DNA of 64,000 nt from an uncultured Glaciecola sp. (GCA_947496235.1 CANMCE010000001.1:248001-312000), one strand, 5' to 3'. Numbered from the stretch's first letter, positions 47,752 to 58,635 are shown. Notes: generated by a model from the sequence alone, not told the origin. Numbers and translations are program-made.

Positions 47752-50358
47752 TTAGTTTTGCACAACGTCTTCGTTGGTCACTTGAATAACTGTGCCTTTA
47801 GTCGCCATATAAGTTGCTACTTCATTTTGCATTTCTGCAGTGACAGCAGCGCTGGCAGCTGGACTTAAACTACTCGCGTGAGCCCCTTCAATAAATTTAA
47901 CAATACCGCTTATCGGCGTTTGAGAAGGTACAGTTGACACTATATCTTGTAATCCCATAAGGTTTGCTAGCGGCAATTGTCCTGATGTTGGCAATGTAGT
48001 TGACACTGGAATTACTTGGTCAGGTAAGTTGTCGCCACCGTCTCCGACCACTGTCATCATATGCACAGGCGTATTTTCGCCTAAGATTTCAAAGAAATTA
48101 ATCGGGTCTGAAGAATCAATCACTGATTGTGCTGCAAATGCAAACTGTGCAAACAAAGCATTTGCCGCAGCCAGCTGCTCTGGTGTCAAAGCGGCAACGA
48201 ATTGCGTGTAAGCACCGACAAGTTGAGCTTCGCTGATATTACCATCAGGATACAACTGACCTAAAAATGCTTGGAAATCTTCACTACCACCTTGAAGTAA
48301 GAACGCTTTGATTAAAGGTCCAAAGGTAGGTGATTCAAGAAGGAATTGTGTAATACCGCCTCCGGGTGATTCCAGAGATGCAACTTGTACACTGAACATT
48401 CCACTTAAAGGCTCTAACTGCCCGTCAAACGGCGTATTGGCGATAGCAGCAAAGTTACCACCTGTGATAGCTCCTAAAGAAACACCCATGACTGATACGT
48501 CTGTGCCATTAAGGGTAACCAAGTCATTGCCAGTGGCATTCACAAAAGCGTTTAAACCAAGTCTTACACCCAGAAGGTCAGACACAGCTTGACGCGAATT
48601 ATCGCGGGCTGTAGGCAAACTCGCCAAGTTTAAGAAAGCAGTAGCAGAAACTGTAGTCGCGTTTATCTCATCACCTGGATTAGTAGGATCAACATCAAAA
48701 CCTCTAGTACCATGTAACGGCTGATCAATAGCAACAGTAGCAAAACCCGCTAGTGATAACGCACCACTGATGGCCAACATGTCTTCTTTTTTAGAAGTGA
48801 TGCCATGTACAAGCATTACAACCGGCCATCCACCTTCAGGCATTTGCACGTCAAATCCTAATGCTCCCGCAAACGTTGGGTTTGGAACAGTGACCTGTAC
48901 ATCTAAGGTTTCGCGGCCCTGATTGCCGCCGTTCATTTTTGGAAGAGGATTAAATCGGGTGACCTGTCTTTCTTTATCTAAGGGCTCACCATTTATCATT
49001 AAATCGCGTAACCCTGCCACCTGACAGGTTGCATCATTTGGTCCAGGCGTCGCCATTGCTAGCACTTCATCAGGAGCGCCGGCTAATACTACGCCAGAAT
49101 CACACATTGCGCGCCAAAACTCATTGCCTGGTGCTGCTGGATTATCCGCTCGCGGAATGGCTAGGAAGTAAGGCAGTGAAACTGTACCTTCATATACGTT
49201 CGCGCTACAAAGCGGACCCGCACCTCGTGAGAAAGTTTCTTGGCTTACACCTTGAGCTAATGCATTTAAACCAGCATCAGCTTGAGCGCCAAAAGTTTGC
49301 CCTGTCGCTACTGTAAATTGTCCTCCGGCAGCGGCCAAAAGTCCGTTACACGTGGTTAAGGATGAAAAGTTCACATTAGGAATTAAAGGCGCTAAGGCTT
49401 GTAGTTCTGGGGTATTTTCAACAGCAACAGCTATCCCATCATCAATAGAAGATTGGCTAACCACGCCAAGCGTTTCCATAGCATTCATATCTGCAGATTG
49501 ATTAGTAACAGCAATCGCAGGTAAAGCAGCTGGATTTTGGGTTTGAGCAAACGGCGTTACGTGTAATTGCTTAATTGCGGACATTACACTGGTCGTGGAT
49601 AATGTTGTAAATGCTGCAGCGTAGCTGATTTCATCACGAGTCAATCCGGCAGTTTCTAAGGCATCAATATGCGTATTGATTAAACCCTGTAAGCTCAATT
49701 GAGAGGGTGTTGCCAATGGATTAACATCAATATCTTGTTTTACTAAGTCCCAAGTCGTAGAACCTCTCACTGGATTACCAGAAGAATCCTGCAAAGCTGA
49801 AGTGACGACCAAGGTATATCCTTGGGCTCCCTTTAGAGGACGCAGAGGGACAACATTTACCGTGTCATCATCGGCTAACATTAACGCAAAGTCGACTCCA
49901 ACAACAAGCTCATCACCAATTTTACATCCAGCAGACGGTACTGTGATTTGACCACATTGAGGATCACGAACATCTAAACCTAAGGTGGATTCAAAAATTC
50001 TGATACCTTGCGCCATAGTTGAGGCGTCAATAGAAACACCTGCAGCTGTTGTAAAATTAATTTGAAACGGTGCAGTGGTTGACCATCCATCTAAGACATT
50101 TAGCGCATTTTGAGGGTCGCCAAAATCTGTTGGGTCTGCTACCGGAATGTTTAATGTGTAGTCAAAAAAGCCGTCATCCCCAGGAAGCATTAACAAGTCA
50201 TTAGGAACATTTAAGTTACCAGCTGCAGGATCAAACACAACTCTGGTAATGGGTGTAACCACCTCGGTCTCGGCCCGGATATCGTCGATGGTTTCACCAC
50301 CACATCCTGTAAGACCAAGTGCAGCCAAGACGCTTGTACACACTAACAGTTTTTTCAT
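47752..50358 (-). CDS. VolA/Pla-1-type lipoprotein lipase
   Basis: 868 residues. Lipoprotein signal with lipobox LTGC (Cys19). The N-terminal beta domains with FDPAAGNLNVPNDLLMLPGD and the C-terminal alpha/beta hydrolase with nucleophile elbow GVSLGAITGG (GxSxG) match the VolA family, surface-exposed lysophospholipases of Vibrio that free fatty acids from host or environmental lecithin. HGITSKKEDMLAI forms the oxyanion strand. Single gene with its own terminator. Confidence 0.85.
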   Translation of the reverse strand: MKKLLVCTSVLAALGLTGCGGETIDDIRAETEVVTPITRVVFDPAAGNLNVPNDLLMLPGDDGFFDYTLNIPVADPTDFGDPQNALNVLDGWSTTAPFQINFTTAAGVSIDASTMAQGIRIFESTLGLDVRDPQCGQITVPSAGCKIGDELVVGVDFALMLADDDTVNVVPLRPLKGAQGYTLVVTSALQDSSGNPVRGSTTWDLVKQDIDVNPLATPSQLSLQGLINTHIDALETAGLTRDEISYAAAFTTLSTTSVMSAIKQLHVTPFAQTQNPAALPAIAVTNQSADMNAMETLGVVSQSSIDDGIAVAVENTPELQALAPLIPNVNFSSLTTCNGLLAAAGGQFTVATGQTFGAQADAGLNALAQGVSQETFSRGAGPLCSANVYEGTVSLPYFLAIPRADNPAAPGNEFWRAMCDSGVVLAGAPDEVLAMATPGPNDATCQVAGLRDLMINGEPLDKERQVTRFNPLPKMNGGNQGRETLDVQVTVPNPTFAGALGFDVQMPEGGWPVVMLVHGITSKKEDMLAISGALSLAGFATVAIDQPLHGTRGFDVDPTNPGDEINATTVSATAFLNLASLPTARDNSRQAVSDLLGVRLGLNAFVNATGNDLVTLNGTDVSVMGVSLGAITGGNFAAIANTPFDGQLEPLSGMFSVQVASLESPGGGITQFLLESPTFGPLIKAFLLQGGSEDFQAFLGQLYPDGNISEAQLVGAYTQFVAALTPEQLAAANALFAQFAFAAQSVIDSSDPINFFEILGENTPVHMMTVVGDGGDNLPDQVIPVSTTLPTSGQLPLANLMGLQDIVSTVPSQTPISGIVKFIEGAHASSLSPAASAAVTAEMQNEVATYMATKGTVIQVTNEDVVQN

Positions 50359-50619
50359 TCTAACTCCCCACCTCGTATGTAGTTACTTAATTCAATTTGT
50401 CATAAATGGTTACTTGAAATTTAGAGATTTTGATAACAAGTATGACCAGTTCAATTTGTGCCTATAGTATTGCCTTTAGCGCTACTTTGCAAAGTGTTTG
50501 TAAACGATTTGTAATAAAAACACCGAAATTTTCTGTAAGTATTGTCTGATACTTTAGCTATTTCAAATTCTGAGCTAATATTCGCGCTCCTTCTTTTAAC
50601 CATCAATAAAGAAAAAAGA

Positions 50620-51381
50620 ATGTCCATAGAGCATCCTCATTTAGCGTTTGAACAACATGAACAATCACTTAAAGACAAAGTTATTCTAGTAACAGGTGCA
50701 GGTGACGGTATCGGCAGGCAAGCAGCATTAACTTTTGCTGAGTGCGGTGCAGTTGTAATATTGTTAGGAAAAACAGTAAGTAAGCTTGAGTCAGTATATG
50801 ACGAAATTGTTGCCAACGGCGGTCTACAGCCTTCTATTGTGCCCTTGGATTTAAAGGGAGCTACGCTGCAACATTATAACGGATTAGCCGATACTATCGC
50901 TTCTGAATATGGTCGATTAGACGGCATATTGTTCAATGCTAGTGTGCTTGGAAATTTATGTCCTTTTGGACAGATCAAAGAAGAAGAATTTGATGATGTA
51001 ATGCAAGTAAACCTACGTAGCCAATTTCTTATGATTAAAGCATTGCTACCTGTGTTGTCATTGTCTGAATCAGCTTCAGTGGTATTTACTACTTCTTCGG
51101 TTGGACGTAAAGGACGTAGCTTTTGGGGAACCTATGCCGTATCAAAATTTGCAACTGAAGGCATGATGCAAACACTTGCGGACGAATACAGAAACAGCAA
51201 AAAACGTTTTAACTGTATTAATCCTGGTGCAACGCGCACTAATATGCGAGCAAAAGCATTTCCAGCTGAAGATAAAGATACGTTAAAAACACCCGCTCAA
51301 ATTATGTCAACTTACGTGTATTTAATGGCAGATGTATCTAGAGGTGTTAACGGAGAGAGTCTAGATTGCCAGCCCAAGTAG
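50620..51381 (+). CDS. yciK: YciK-type short-chain dehydrogenase
   Basis: 253 residues from the ATG at 50620. NAD(P) motif VTGAGDGIG, NASVLG, catalytic Ser in TTSSVGRKGR and YAVSK with Tyr and Lys are present; family-typical SLKDKVILVTG start and NCINPGATRTNMR. Substrate unknown; in Escherichia coli yciK is also an uncharacterised oxidoreductase. The open frame upstream to 50542 is not supported. Confidence 0.87.
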   Translation: MSIEHPHLAFEQHEQSLKDKVILVTGAGDGIGRQAALTFAECGAVVILLGKTVSKLESVYDEIVANGGLQPSIVPLDLKGATLQHYNGLADTIASEYGRLDGILFNASVLGNLCPFGQIKEEEFDDVMQVNLRSQFLMIKALLPVLSLSESASVVFTTSSVGRKGRSFWGTYAVSKFATEGMMQTLADEYRNSKKRFNCINPGATRTNMRAKAFPAEDKDTLKTPAQIMSTYVYLMADVSRGVNGESLDCQPK

Positions 51382-51421
51382 GCTAGCCGATGCGTTAACT
51401 TTATATTCATGTAAGAATCAA

Positions 51422-51456
51422 AAAAAAGCCGCTTTAATTACAAAAGCGGCTTTTTT
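51422..51456. terminator. bidirectional terminator between yciK and glnS
   Basis: 14-bp stem AAAAAAGCCGCTTT / AAAGCGGCTTTTTT with a 7-base loop and T-runs for both directions. Confidence 0.93.
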
Positions 51457-51473
51457 AGTTCATCTTGGATGGA

Positions 51474-53141
51474 TCATTGACCTTCTATTTTAGCCCAAGT
51501 GTCCCGCAACCCAACGGTTCGATTAAACACCAATTTTTGTTCAGTGCTATCTGCATCTAAACAAAAATAGCCTTGGCGTTCAAACTGGAAAGCATCTTCA
51601 ACCTTTGCGTCTAATAATGAAGGCTCAACCTTTCCTTGCATGGTGATTAAGGACTCAGGGTTAATAGTTGCCGCAAAGTCTTCTTGACCAGCAGGGTTTG
51701 GCACATTGAACAGTCTATCGTATAAACGAATCTCTGCATCTATGGCGTGTGCAGCACTTACCCAGTGAATAACCCCTTTCACTTTGCGTCCATCAGCAGG
51801 ATCTTTACCTAAGGTCTCAGGGTCATATTGGCAATAAATACAACTAACTTCACCGTTTTCATCGGTCTCAATCCGTTCAGCTTTGATCACATAAGCATTT
51901 CTTAAACGCACTTCTTTCCCTAGAACTAAACGCTTAAACTTTTTATTGGCTGACTCTCTAAAATCTTCTTTTTCAATGTAAACAACCCCAGAAAACGGTA
52001 ATTTGCGATCTCCCATGTCTGCATCATTTGGGTGATTAGGCGCATCCAGCCATTCTTCGCCGTTTTCAGGATAGTTTTCAATGACAACTTTCACAGGATC
52101 AATTACCGCTTGGCGACGCGGTGCCTCTACATTAAGTTCGTCTCGAATGCAGGCTTCTAACATGCTCATTTCGACCATGTTGTCCATTTTTGTCACACCA
52201 ATACGCTTACAAAATTCGCGGATTGAACTTGGTGTATAACCACGTCTTCGAATGCCAGCAATGGTCGGCATTCTAGGATCATCCCATCCGTTTACATGGC
52301 CTTCTCCCACCAACGCAATCAGCTTGCGCTTACTCAACACTGTATATTCGAGATTAAGACGGCTAAACTCATATTGGCGCGGTGTAGCATCAATGGTGAT
52401 ATTTTCAATTACCCAATCGTAAAGTCGACGATTATCTTGAAATTCAAGAGTACACAAGGAATGTGTAATACCTTCAATAGCATCAGAGATACAGTGGGTA
52501 AAGTCGTACATTGGATAAATGCACCATTTGTCGCCTGTTTGGTGATGATGTGCAAACTTTATACGATAAATAATTGGATCTCGCATACACATAAAAGGTG
52601 AGCTCATATCGATTTTCGCTCTTAAGCTACATTCACCTTCTTGGTACTCTCCAAGGCGCATTTTTTCAAAATGTGCTAGATTCTCGTCAACCGTGGTATT
52701 GCGGTATGGACTGTCTGTACCTGGCGAGGTGAGGGTTCCTCGCATTTCGCGCACTTTGTCTTGTGGACTAAAATCCACGTAGGCTAATCCCTTTTGGATC
52801 AACTCTACAGCAAATCCATGCAACTTATCAAAGTAATCAGAAGAATATCTTTCTTTACCATTCCATTGAAAACCCAACCAATGAACATCGTTTTTGATCG
52901 AGTTAACAAAATCGATGTTTTCCTTTTCAGGGTTTGTATCATCAAAACGTAAATTACAAGTACCGTCAAAATCGACTGCTAAACCGAAGTTTAAACAAAT
53001 GGATTTTGCGTGCCCAATATGCAAGTACCCATTAGGCTCTGGCGGGAAACGAGTGGCAATCTGTTGATGGACACCGTTTGACAAATCTTTTTCGATAATC
53101 TGGCGAATAAAGTTGGTCGGACTTGGCGTGGTCTCGGCCAT
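51474..53141 (-). CDS. glnS: glutaminyl-tRNA synthetase
   Basis: 555 residues, the family length. HIGH motif at residues 41-44 ([15 protein letters not shown]) and KMSKS variant VLSKRKL, plus [18 protein letters not shown], are standard for GlnRS. Charges tRNA-Gln in the cytoplasm. Single gene with terminator downstream and the inverted-repeat element in its upstream region. Confidence 0.97.
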   Translation of the reverse strand: MAETTPSPTNFIRQIIEKDLSNGVHQQIATRFPPEPNGYLHIGHAKSICLNFGLAVDFDGTCNLRFDDTNPEKENIDFVNSIKNDVHWLGFQWNGKERYSSDYFDKLHGFAVELIQKGLAYVDFSPQDKVREMRGTLTSPGTDSPYRNTTVDENLAHFEKMRLGEYQEGECSLRAKIDMSSPFMCMRDPIIYRIKFAHHHQTGDKWCIYPMYDFTHCISDAIEGITHSLCTLEFQDNRRLYDWVIENITIDATPRQYEFSRLNLEYTVLSKRKLIALVGEGHVNGWDDPRMPTIAGIRRRGYTPSSIREFCKRIGVTKMDNMVEMSMLEACIRDELNVEAPRRQAVIDPVKVVIENYPENGEEWLDAPNHPNDADMGDRKLPFSGVVYIEKEDFRESANKKFKRLVLGKEVRLRNAYVIKAERIETDENGEVSCIYCQYDPETLGKDPADGRKVKGVIHWVSAAHAIDAEIRLYDRLFNVPNPAGQEDFAATINPESLITMQGKVEPSLLDAKVEDAFQFERQGYFCLDADSTEQKLVFNRTVGLRDTWAKIEGQ

Positions 53142-53337
53142 AGATATAAATTCCTCAAAACTTAGATAACTACTTATTTATAAAAGTATATCATCAGTAA
53201 ACCGTATAAATAACGCTTATTTTTACGAAATATCTGTAGAAAACAGTTTTTTGTATTATATTGCCTCTACAACGTAATCAGATAACAATAAAACACGCTT
53301 TGTTTCGGTCTGAATAAACTTAACTGAAATGAGTTAT

Positions 53338-53459
53338 TGCCTAAGTTAGTTGGAGCACTGGCCATTTGAAAGCTTCGAAATCATGGATGATTTCGTAGAG
53401 CGCCCATGGATGAGTTCACAGCGTCTTTCAAATGGCCAGTGCTCCAACTAACTTAGGCA
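53338..53459. repeat. 122-bp palindromic element (MITE- or REP-like)
   Basis: 35-bp perfect inverted arms (53338-53372 and 53425-53459; inner ends read ...GGCCATTTGAAAG and CTTTCAAATGGCC...) flank a 52-bp middle that itself holds the dyad CGAAATCAT-GG-ATGATTTCG. It has no coding capacity and sits between glnS and the LacI gene. No clear target-site duplication was seen. Size and form fit a non-autonomous mobile or REP-type repeat; copies elsewhere in the genome are expected but none was seen in this window. Confidence 0.8.
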
Positions 53460-53516
53460 TGAAAAGCCAAGAGATTGAAACCAATCAATAAATTCTGAAC
53501 AGAGAACATAGAAGTC

Positions 53517-54548
53517 ATGAAAAAAGCAACTTCATTTGATATAGCGCATATGGCGGGAGTGTCACAGTCTACCGTTTCTCGTGCGTTAAGTGATAGTCCT
53601 TTGGTGAATCAAGAAACCCGCGACCGAATTAAACAGATTGCCAAAGATCTGAATTATAAAGTCGATAAAAATGCCAGTAACTTACGTAAACAACAGAGCA
53701 AAACATTAGCGCTACTGCTATTTGAAGATCCTACCAATGATGATTCTCTGATCAATCCATTTTTTATTAGTATGCTTGCAAGTATTACAAAAGCGACTGC
53801 AGAAGCCGGTTATGACTTGTTGGTTTCGTTCCAGAATTTAAACGACGATTGGCATGCTGTTTATGAAGATTCGAATAAGGCTGATGGCATTATATTATTA
53901 GGCTATGGCTCATTTACCGAGTACGAACATAAGTTGTTTCAGCTTGAAGAACAAGATACGCACTTTATTCGCTGGGGCGCCCCAGATAAAAATCATCCAG
54001 GCGTCACCATAGGTTCAGATAATTATTTGGGCGGATATTTGATGGCGGAACACCTGATTAAACTAGGGTGTGATAAATTCGCTTTTATAGGAGAAGCTGA
54101 TCAAGGAGCACCCGAACTTATGGGGCGTTATTTAGGTTGCTCAGCCGCCATGAAAGATAATGGATTAGATCCGGCAACTTTGGCTCAAGAAGATGCTATT
54201 TCTACCGAGTTAGCTGGCTATGAGGCGACCATGAAATTGCTTGAAAAGTGTACTCCCAATGCTATTTTTTGTGCTACGGATCTTATTGCCATGGGCAGTA
54301 TCAGAGCATTGCGGACCAAAGGATTGAAAGTACCAGAAGACGTATCTGTCGCAGGATATGACAACATTCAAATTAGTGAGTTTGCGTCACCACCATTAAC
54401 CACGGTTCACCAAAATACCCTGTTAGCAGGAGAATTATTGGTGCAAAACTTATTAAAAATGATCAACAAGGAAAGTGTTGACGATATTTTAATGGCCCCT
54501 GAGCTTATTGTCCGCGAATCTTGTGGGGCAAGGCTAAAGAAGGCATAA
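53517..54548 (+). CDS. LacI-family transcriptional regulator of the starch locus
   Basis: 343 residues. The N-terminal helix-turn-helix reads FDIAHMAGVSQSTVSRALSD, followed by the hinge region and a periplasmic-binding-protein-like effector domain (INPFFISMLASITKA, IFCATDLIAMGSIRAL, VAGYDNIQISEFASPPLTTV). It is convergent to the MFS transporter gene. I infer that it binds the two TGCATACGTATTCA sites at 31844 and 56190 and is released by a malto-oligosaccharide or derivative, as MalR-type proteins are. Confidence 0.85.
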   Translation: MKKATSFDIAHMAGVSQSTVSRALSDSPLVNQETRDRIKQIAKDLNYKVDKNASNLRKQQSKTLALLLFEDPTNDDSLINPFFISMLASITKATAEAGYDLLVSFQNLNDDWHAVYEDSNKADGIILLGYGSFTEYEHKLFQLEEQDTHFIRWGAPDKNHPGVTIGSDNYLGGYLMAEHLIKLGCDKFAFIGEADQGAPELMGRYLGCSAAMKDNGLDPATLAQEDAISTELAGYEATMKLLEKCTPNAIFCATDLIAMGSIRALRTKGLKVPEDVSVAGYDNIQISEFASPPLTTVHQNTLLAGELLVQNLLKMINKESVDDILMAPELIVRESCGARLKKA

Positions 54549-54551
54549 AAA

Positions 54552-54586
54552 ATCCCGAGATTAACAACAACGAAAAATCTCGGGAT
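54552..54586. terminator. terminator between lacI-type gene and MFS gene
   Basis: 11-bp stem ATCCCGAGATT / AATCTCGGGAT with a 13-base loop; A-rich on the left gives a T-run on the minus strand. Works best for the MFS gene. Confidence 0.8.
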
Positions 54587-54607
54587 CCCTTGCTTACTGT
54601 TACAAAC

Positions 54608-56095
54608 TTATTCTTCAGTTACCGGCAAGATATCTTCAGCATGCTCTTCACTTTCTCTAACCAAAAGCACGCAAAACGCTGCACAGACCATGAGCACACC
54701 CGCCAGTACAATCATATAAATTGCGGTACCACCGAATAGATATTTTAAAATCAATCCCGCGGTGAGTGCACTTATGATTTGTGGTGATGCTATTGTGAAA
54801 TTAAAGATCCCCATGTAGACACCTGTTTTGTCTGCTGGTAATGCTCCAGCCAACATTGCATAAGGCATCGCAAGAATTGCAGCCCAAGCGATACCAATTC
54901 CTATCATGGGTAATAACAAATAAACAGCACCCAAAGGCACAGTGACCTGGGTGACATATAAATTTACATCTGTTGGTGTTAGGTCTTGGAAGAATAAAAA
55001 ACTCACAAAGCTAATTCCACCTAAGGCTAACGACCCCGCATAAACCTGCTTTCTTCCGACTTTGTCCGCTAATTTAGCCAGAAATAAGGCAAATATGGCC
55101 GCAAATAAAGAATAAGCAGCGAATAAAATTCCAACCCAATCGCCTGCAGCTCCCTTAGCACTGGCGATATCATCAGGCAAACCGCCCATAGATTTAATAT
55201 AGTCGCTGTTAAACCACTGCTTATCGATTCCCCAAATATGCTCAGCAATGGCGTTATTGGTGTAAACCCACATCAAAAATAGTGCGAACCATGAAAAGAA
55301 TTGTACTAAGGCTAGTCGTTTCATAACGGTTGGCATATCGATTACAAGTTTTACAAAATTTTGTAGACGAACCGACAGCGGCTTTTTGTGCGCTTGTTCT
55401 TGCTGTACTTTTTCTAAGTCTAGCCCTTTGTACGCATAGTATTCTTCTGGCGGATATTCTTTGGTTCTAATCACGGTCCAAAGCACCGAACCTAAAAGAA
55501 CTGTAGCACCTATATAAAATGCCCAAATAACTGTTTCAGCAACTTCACCAGATTGGGCTACATTATCCAGCCCCACTACATTGGTAAGAATAAACGGAAG
55601 TAGTGAGCCAACAACAGCGCCAATGTTGATCAATAAGGTTTGAACCGAGTAACCAACATTACGTTGCTTTGCGGGAACCATGTCTGAAACCAGCGCTCTG
55701 AACGGCTGAAAACAGACATTAAATGAGGCATCCATGACAGCTAACATTAAGACCCCAAATAAAATGGGAATCATAAAGGCTACAAATAGACTTGCATTTG
55801 GCATTAATGCCATACCAGCAGCTGCAGCAATAGCCCCCCCAAGAATAAATGGGCGTCGACGCCCCACACTATTCCAAGTTCTATCGGATGCTGCGCCGAC
55901 TATAGGTTGTACTATTAAGCCCATTAATGGCGCTACCACCCAAAATATCGAAAGGGAATGAGGGTCGGCCCCCAAGTCAGATAAAATACGGCTTGCATTA
56001 GCATTCTGCAAAGCAAAACCAAATTGAACGCCTAAAAATCCAAAACTGACGTTCCAAATTTGCCAAAAACTTAATTGTGGTTGTTGTTTTACCAT
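54608..56095 (-). CDS. MFS sugar transporter (maltose/glucoside type)
   Basis: 495 residues, about 12 membrane helices. SFWQIWNVSFGFLGVQFGFALQNANASRIL and GAASDRTWNSVGRRRPFILGG are characteristic of the plant-sucrose-transporter-like (GPH/SLC45-related) MFS group that includes bacterial maltose carriers. It probably takes up maltose or glucose freed by the periplasmic enzymes encoded upstream. Its own operator lies 95 bp before the start, so it can be expressed apart from the GH31 gene. Confidence 0.85.
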   Translation of the reverse strand: MVKQQPQLSFWQIWNVSFGFLGVQFGFALQNANASRILSDLGADPHSLSIFWVVAPLMGLIVQPIVGAASDRTWNSVGRRRPFILGGAIAAAAGMALMPNASLFVAFMIPILFGVLMLAVMDASFNVCFQPFRALVSDMVPAKQRNVGYSVQTLLINIGAVVGSLLPFILTNVVGLDNVAQSGEVAETVIWAFYIGATVLLGSVLWTVIRTKEYPPEEYYAYKGLDLEKVQQEQAHKKPLSVRLQNFVKLVIDMPTVMKRLALVQFFSWFALFLMWVYTNNAIAEHIWGIDKQWFNSDYIKSMGGLPDDIASAKGAAGDWVGILFAAYSLFAAIFALFLAKLADKVGRKQVYAGSLALGGISFVSFLFFQDLTPTDVNLYVTQVTVPLGAVYLLLPMIGIGIAWAAILAMPYAMLAGALPADKTGVYMGIFNFTIASPQIISALTAGLILKYLFGGTAIYMIVLAGVLMVCAAFCVLLVRESEEHAEDILPVTEE

Positions 56096-56189
56096 AATTG
56101 GCCTACATCTACTGGCAACTTAAATTGTTAACCATTTGTTACATGAAAGCTTGGATTGTACCTTTTACCCCTGTAAATGACTATGTATT

Positions 56190-56203
56190 TGCATACGTAT
56201 TCA
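56190..56203. promoter_or_regulatory. LacI-family operator upstream of MFS transporter
   Basis: TGCATACGTATTCA, identical over 14 bases to the site at 31844-31857. It lies between the GH31 stop and the transporter start. Confidence 0.65.
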
Positions 56204-56240
56204 CGCAATGTAAAAGAGGTTTAAAAGGATAAGGTAGCGA

Positions 56241-58634
56241 TTAAAAGTTAATCGCTACCTCAAGGTCCGAGGCTAATTGGCTATTAATGTGTAATACCCC
56301 GTTTTGTTCATTCCAAGTGGCCGTTGTAGATTGCAGCAAAACAGATTCGCCGTTGATTGATATGGCGGTCGGTTTTTTGTCTAACCCAAAAATAGAAAAT
56401 TGTAATGTTCGAGTCTTAGGTGCTAAAGCATAGTGTCCCTGAACATTCACTGTTAGTACTAAATTATCTGAATATTCCGAATTAAACAGGATTTCCTGAT
56501 AGTTTTTTGTATTAAGGCTATCAGGAGATTTACCATCATCTTCATACATTACATACTGGCTTTTACTGGTTGATTTATCAGCATAAAAATCCACCATTAA
56601 AGAAGATGTAGAATAATTTTGAGTGTTCTGCTGGGGTTTAACCTGCGGAATAAAACTCCCTGCTTTTACAAACACAGGCAATTTATTAATTGGCGATTCA
56701 ACAGTGACGGATTTTCCGCCTTGAAGTTTTTGACCATCAAAGTAATCAAACCAAACACCCTGAGGTAATTCCACGGATTTTTGGTTAACTCCAGGACTCA
56801 CAATAGGTGCTACTAAGAAATTTTCTCCCCATAGATAGGCATCGGTTCTTTCAATATTTTGCGCGGGGTAATGCATTGCCAATGGACGCATCATGGGTAA
56901 GCCGGTCAGGCTGTTCTCGATGGACAACGAATAATTATAGGGCATTAAGGCGTATCTAAGTTTAATGTACTCCCTTACAATATCTTGAGTATTTTTATCA
57001 TGAAAAACTGGTTCTGGCGGGATATGATCTTGTGCATGAGGGCGATATACAGGCTGAAAAACGCCGTATTGTAGCCAACGAATATAAAGCTCCGAATCAA
57101 ACTCTTCTCCGCCGGCAAAACCGCCTAAATCAGAATGAGTATAAGCAAGGCCAAACAATCCCATTTGCAATGCTAATTCGACTTGCGGTTTCAAGCCTCC
57201 CCATTCCCGCGATACGTCGCCAGTCCAAGGGATCATCCCATAACGTTGAGTACCCAAAAATCCAGCGCGCATCATCACAAAAGGTCTTTGCTGTGGATTA
57301 AAGGCTAGTTGACGCTCATAAACCATTTGCGCCCATCTATGCCCGTACACATTGTGGATTTCATCTGCAGTAACCTGAATGCCATCCAAGTTGTGAAGGC
57401 TATCTGCTGGATGCAACTCAGGCTCACCTAAATCGCCCCACCAACCGGCCACACCTTGTCGATTGAGATTGTCATAATACTGCCAAAACCAATCTCTGGC
57501 ATTTTGATCAAACACATCGACTAGACCACTATTACCAAAATAAAAATCAAATCGACGTGGTTCACCAGCGAAATTTTTGGCTAAAGCGCGATTTTTTACT
57601 GCCGATTCCCACTGACTTGATGTAGACAAGATAAAAGGTTCGGTGATCATAATTAAATTTACACCTTTATCTTGCAGTTGGTTAATCATGGCTTCGGGAT
57701 CTGGAAAATGCGCGTTGTCCCAATTTAAATTTCCCATATGCCCTTTAATGTCTGGCCCGAACCAGTACAAATCTAATACCACAGCATCTACTGGAAAATC
57801 TTGTTGCACAAACTTATCGATGACATCTAAGGTTTGTTGCTGACTCTTGTAGCCGAACCTTGAGGCATAATTCCCTAACGCCCAACGTGGTGGTAATGGT
57901 TGTTTACCTGTTGCAGATACAAAATAACTAACAGTTTCAGCCATATCATCGCCCGCACTAAAGATATAAGCAGTACGACCAGCGACAGCTTCAAATTGCA
58001 ATACATCTTTTTCTGTGTGACCTATATCCAAGAAGCCATTAGCACTGTTATCAAAACCGATAATATAATTTTTATCAGACATTATGGCTGGTAAACTATA
58101 ATACATTTGATGTGATTCAGTGGTGTAGCCATAATGCGCTCTATTGTAAAGCGGAAGACGATTACCACGTCTATCCATACCCAACACACGTTGGCCACCA
58201 CCCATGATTTTCTCGTGCTCATCTAAAGAAAATCGAAAGCCCCTTAATGTTTCTTGATAAAAAAGCCCGATTTCTTCTTGAGCAATGATTTCACCATTTT
58301 TTTCGTACTGCAGTTGAAAGGGAGAAAGTTGTATTAGCACCGTAAATTCAGGCAAACTTATCCTAAATCCGTCTTTTGTTTCATCAACCGAAAATGTTAC
58401 TGACTGAATACTCGCTTTATCAATAGCAAAGGAAGGTAATTGCTTTACGCCTTCAGGCTGGTAATAGACTTCAAGGGCACCATCATTTAAAGGGGTCAGC
58501 GTTAATTTACCCGCATCAATTGCTAGTTCTACATGTGTATCACTAACAAGGATTGGTGAGTCTTTTCGCTGCTCAACTGCATATCCCGTAAATACATAGG
58601 AGCAAAGGATTATAAGGAGGAATTTCCGCAACAT
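56241..58634 (-). CDS. glycoside hydrolase family 31 alpha-glucosidase
   Basis: 797 residues from the ATG at 58634, with AGG 8 bases upstream; a GTG at 58643 is in frame but overlaps the amylase stop. Signal peptide (cleavage after TGYA). The GH31 barrel shows DAVVLDLYWFGPDIKGHMGN, the nucleophile region GWWGDLGEPELHP and later HSDLGGF; beta-domains follow. It removes glucose from the non-reducing end of malto-oligosaccharides, probably in the periplasm. Directly after the amylase gene (one-base gap). Confidence 0.9.
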   Translation of the reverse strand: MLRKFLLIILCSYVFTGYAVEQRKDSPILVSDTHVELAIDAGKLTLTPLNDGALEVYYQPEGVKQLPSFAIDKASIQSVTFSVDETKDGFRISLPEFTVLIQLSPFQLQYEKNGEIIAQEEIGLFYQETLRGFRFSLDEHEKIMGGGQRVLGMDRRGNRLPLYNRAHYGYTTESHQMYYSLPAIMSDKNYIIGFDNSANGFLDIGHTEKDVLQFEAVAGRTAYIFSAGDDMAETVSYFVSATGKQPLPPRWALGNYASRFGYKSQQQTLDVIDKFVQQDFPVDAVVLDLYWFGPDIKGHMGNLNWDNAHFPDPEAMINQLQDKGVNLIMITEPFILSTSSQWESAVKNRALAKNFAGEPRRFDFYFGNSGLVDVFDQNARDWFWQYYDNLNRQGVAGWWGDLGEPELHPADSLHNLDGIQVTADEIHNVYGHRWAQMVYERQLAFNPQQRPFVMMRAGFLGTQRYGMIPWTGDVSREWGGLKPQVELALQMGLFGLAYTHSDLGGFAGGEEFDSELYIRWLQYGVFQPVYRPHAQDHIPPEPVFHDKNTQDIVREYIKLRYALMPYNYSLSIENSLTGLPMMRPLAMHYPAQNIERTDAYLWGENFLVAPIVSPGVNQKSVELPQGVWFDYFDGQKLQGGKSVTVESPINKLPVFVKAGSFIPQVKPQQNTQNYSTSSLMVDFYADKSTSKSQYVMYEDDGKSPDSLNTKNYQEILFNSEYSDNLVLTVNVQGHYALAPKTRTLQFSIFGLDKKPTAISINGESVLLQSTTATWNEQNGVLHINSQLASDLEVAINF

Positions 58635-58635
58635 A

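Noticed and set aside
53338-53459. Insertion sequence or CRISPR remnant
   Set aside because: No transposase frame and only one inverted, not direct, repeat pair; size is that of a small palindromic repeat.
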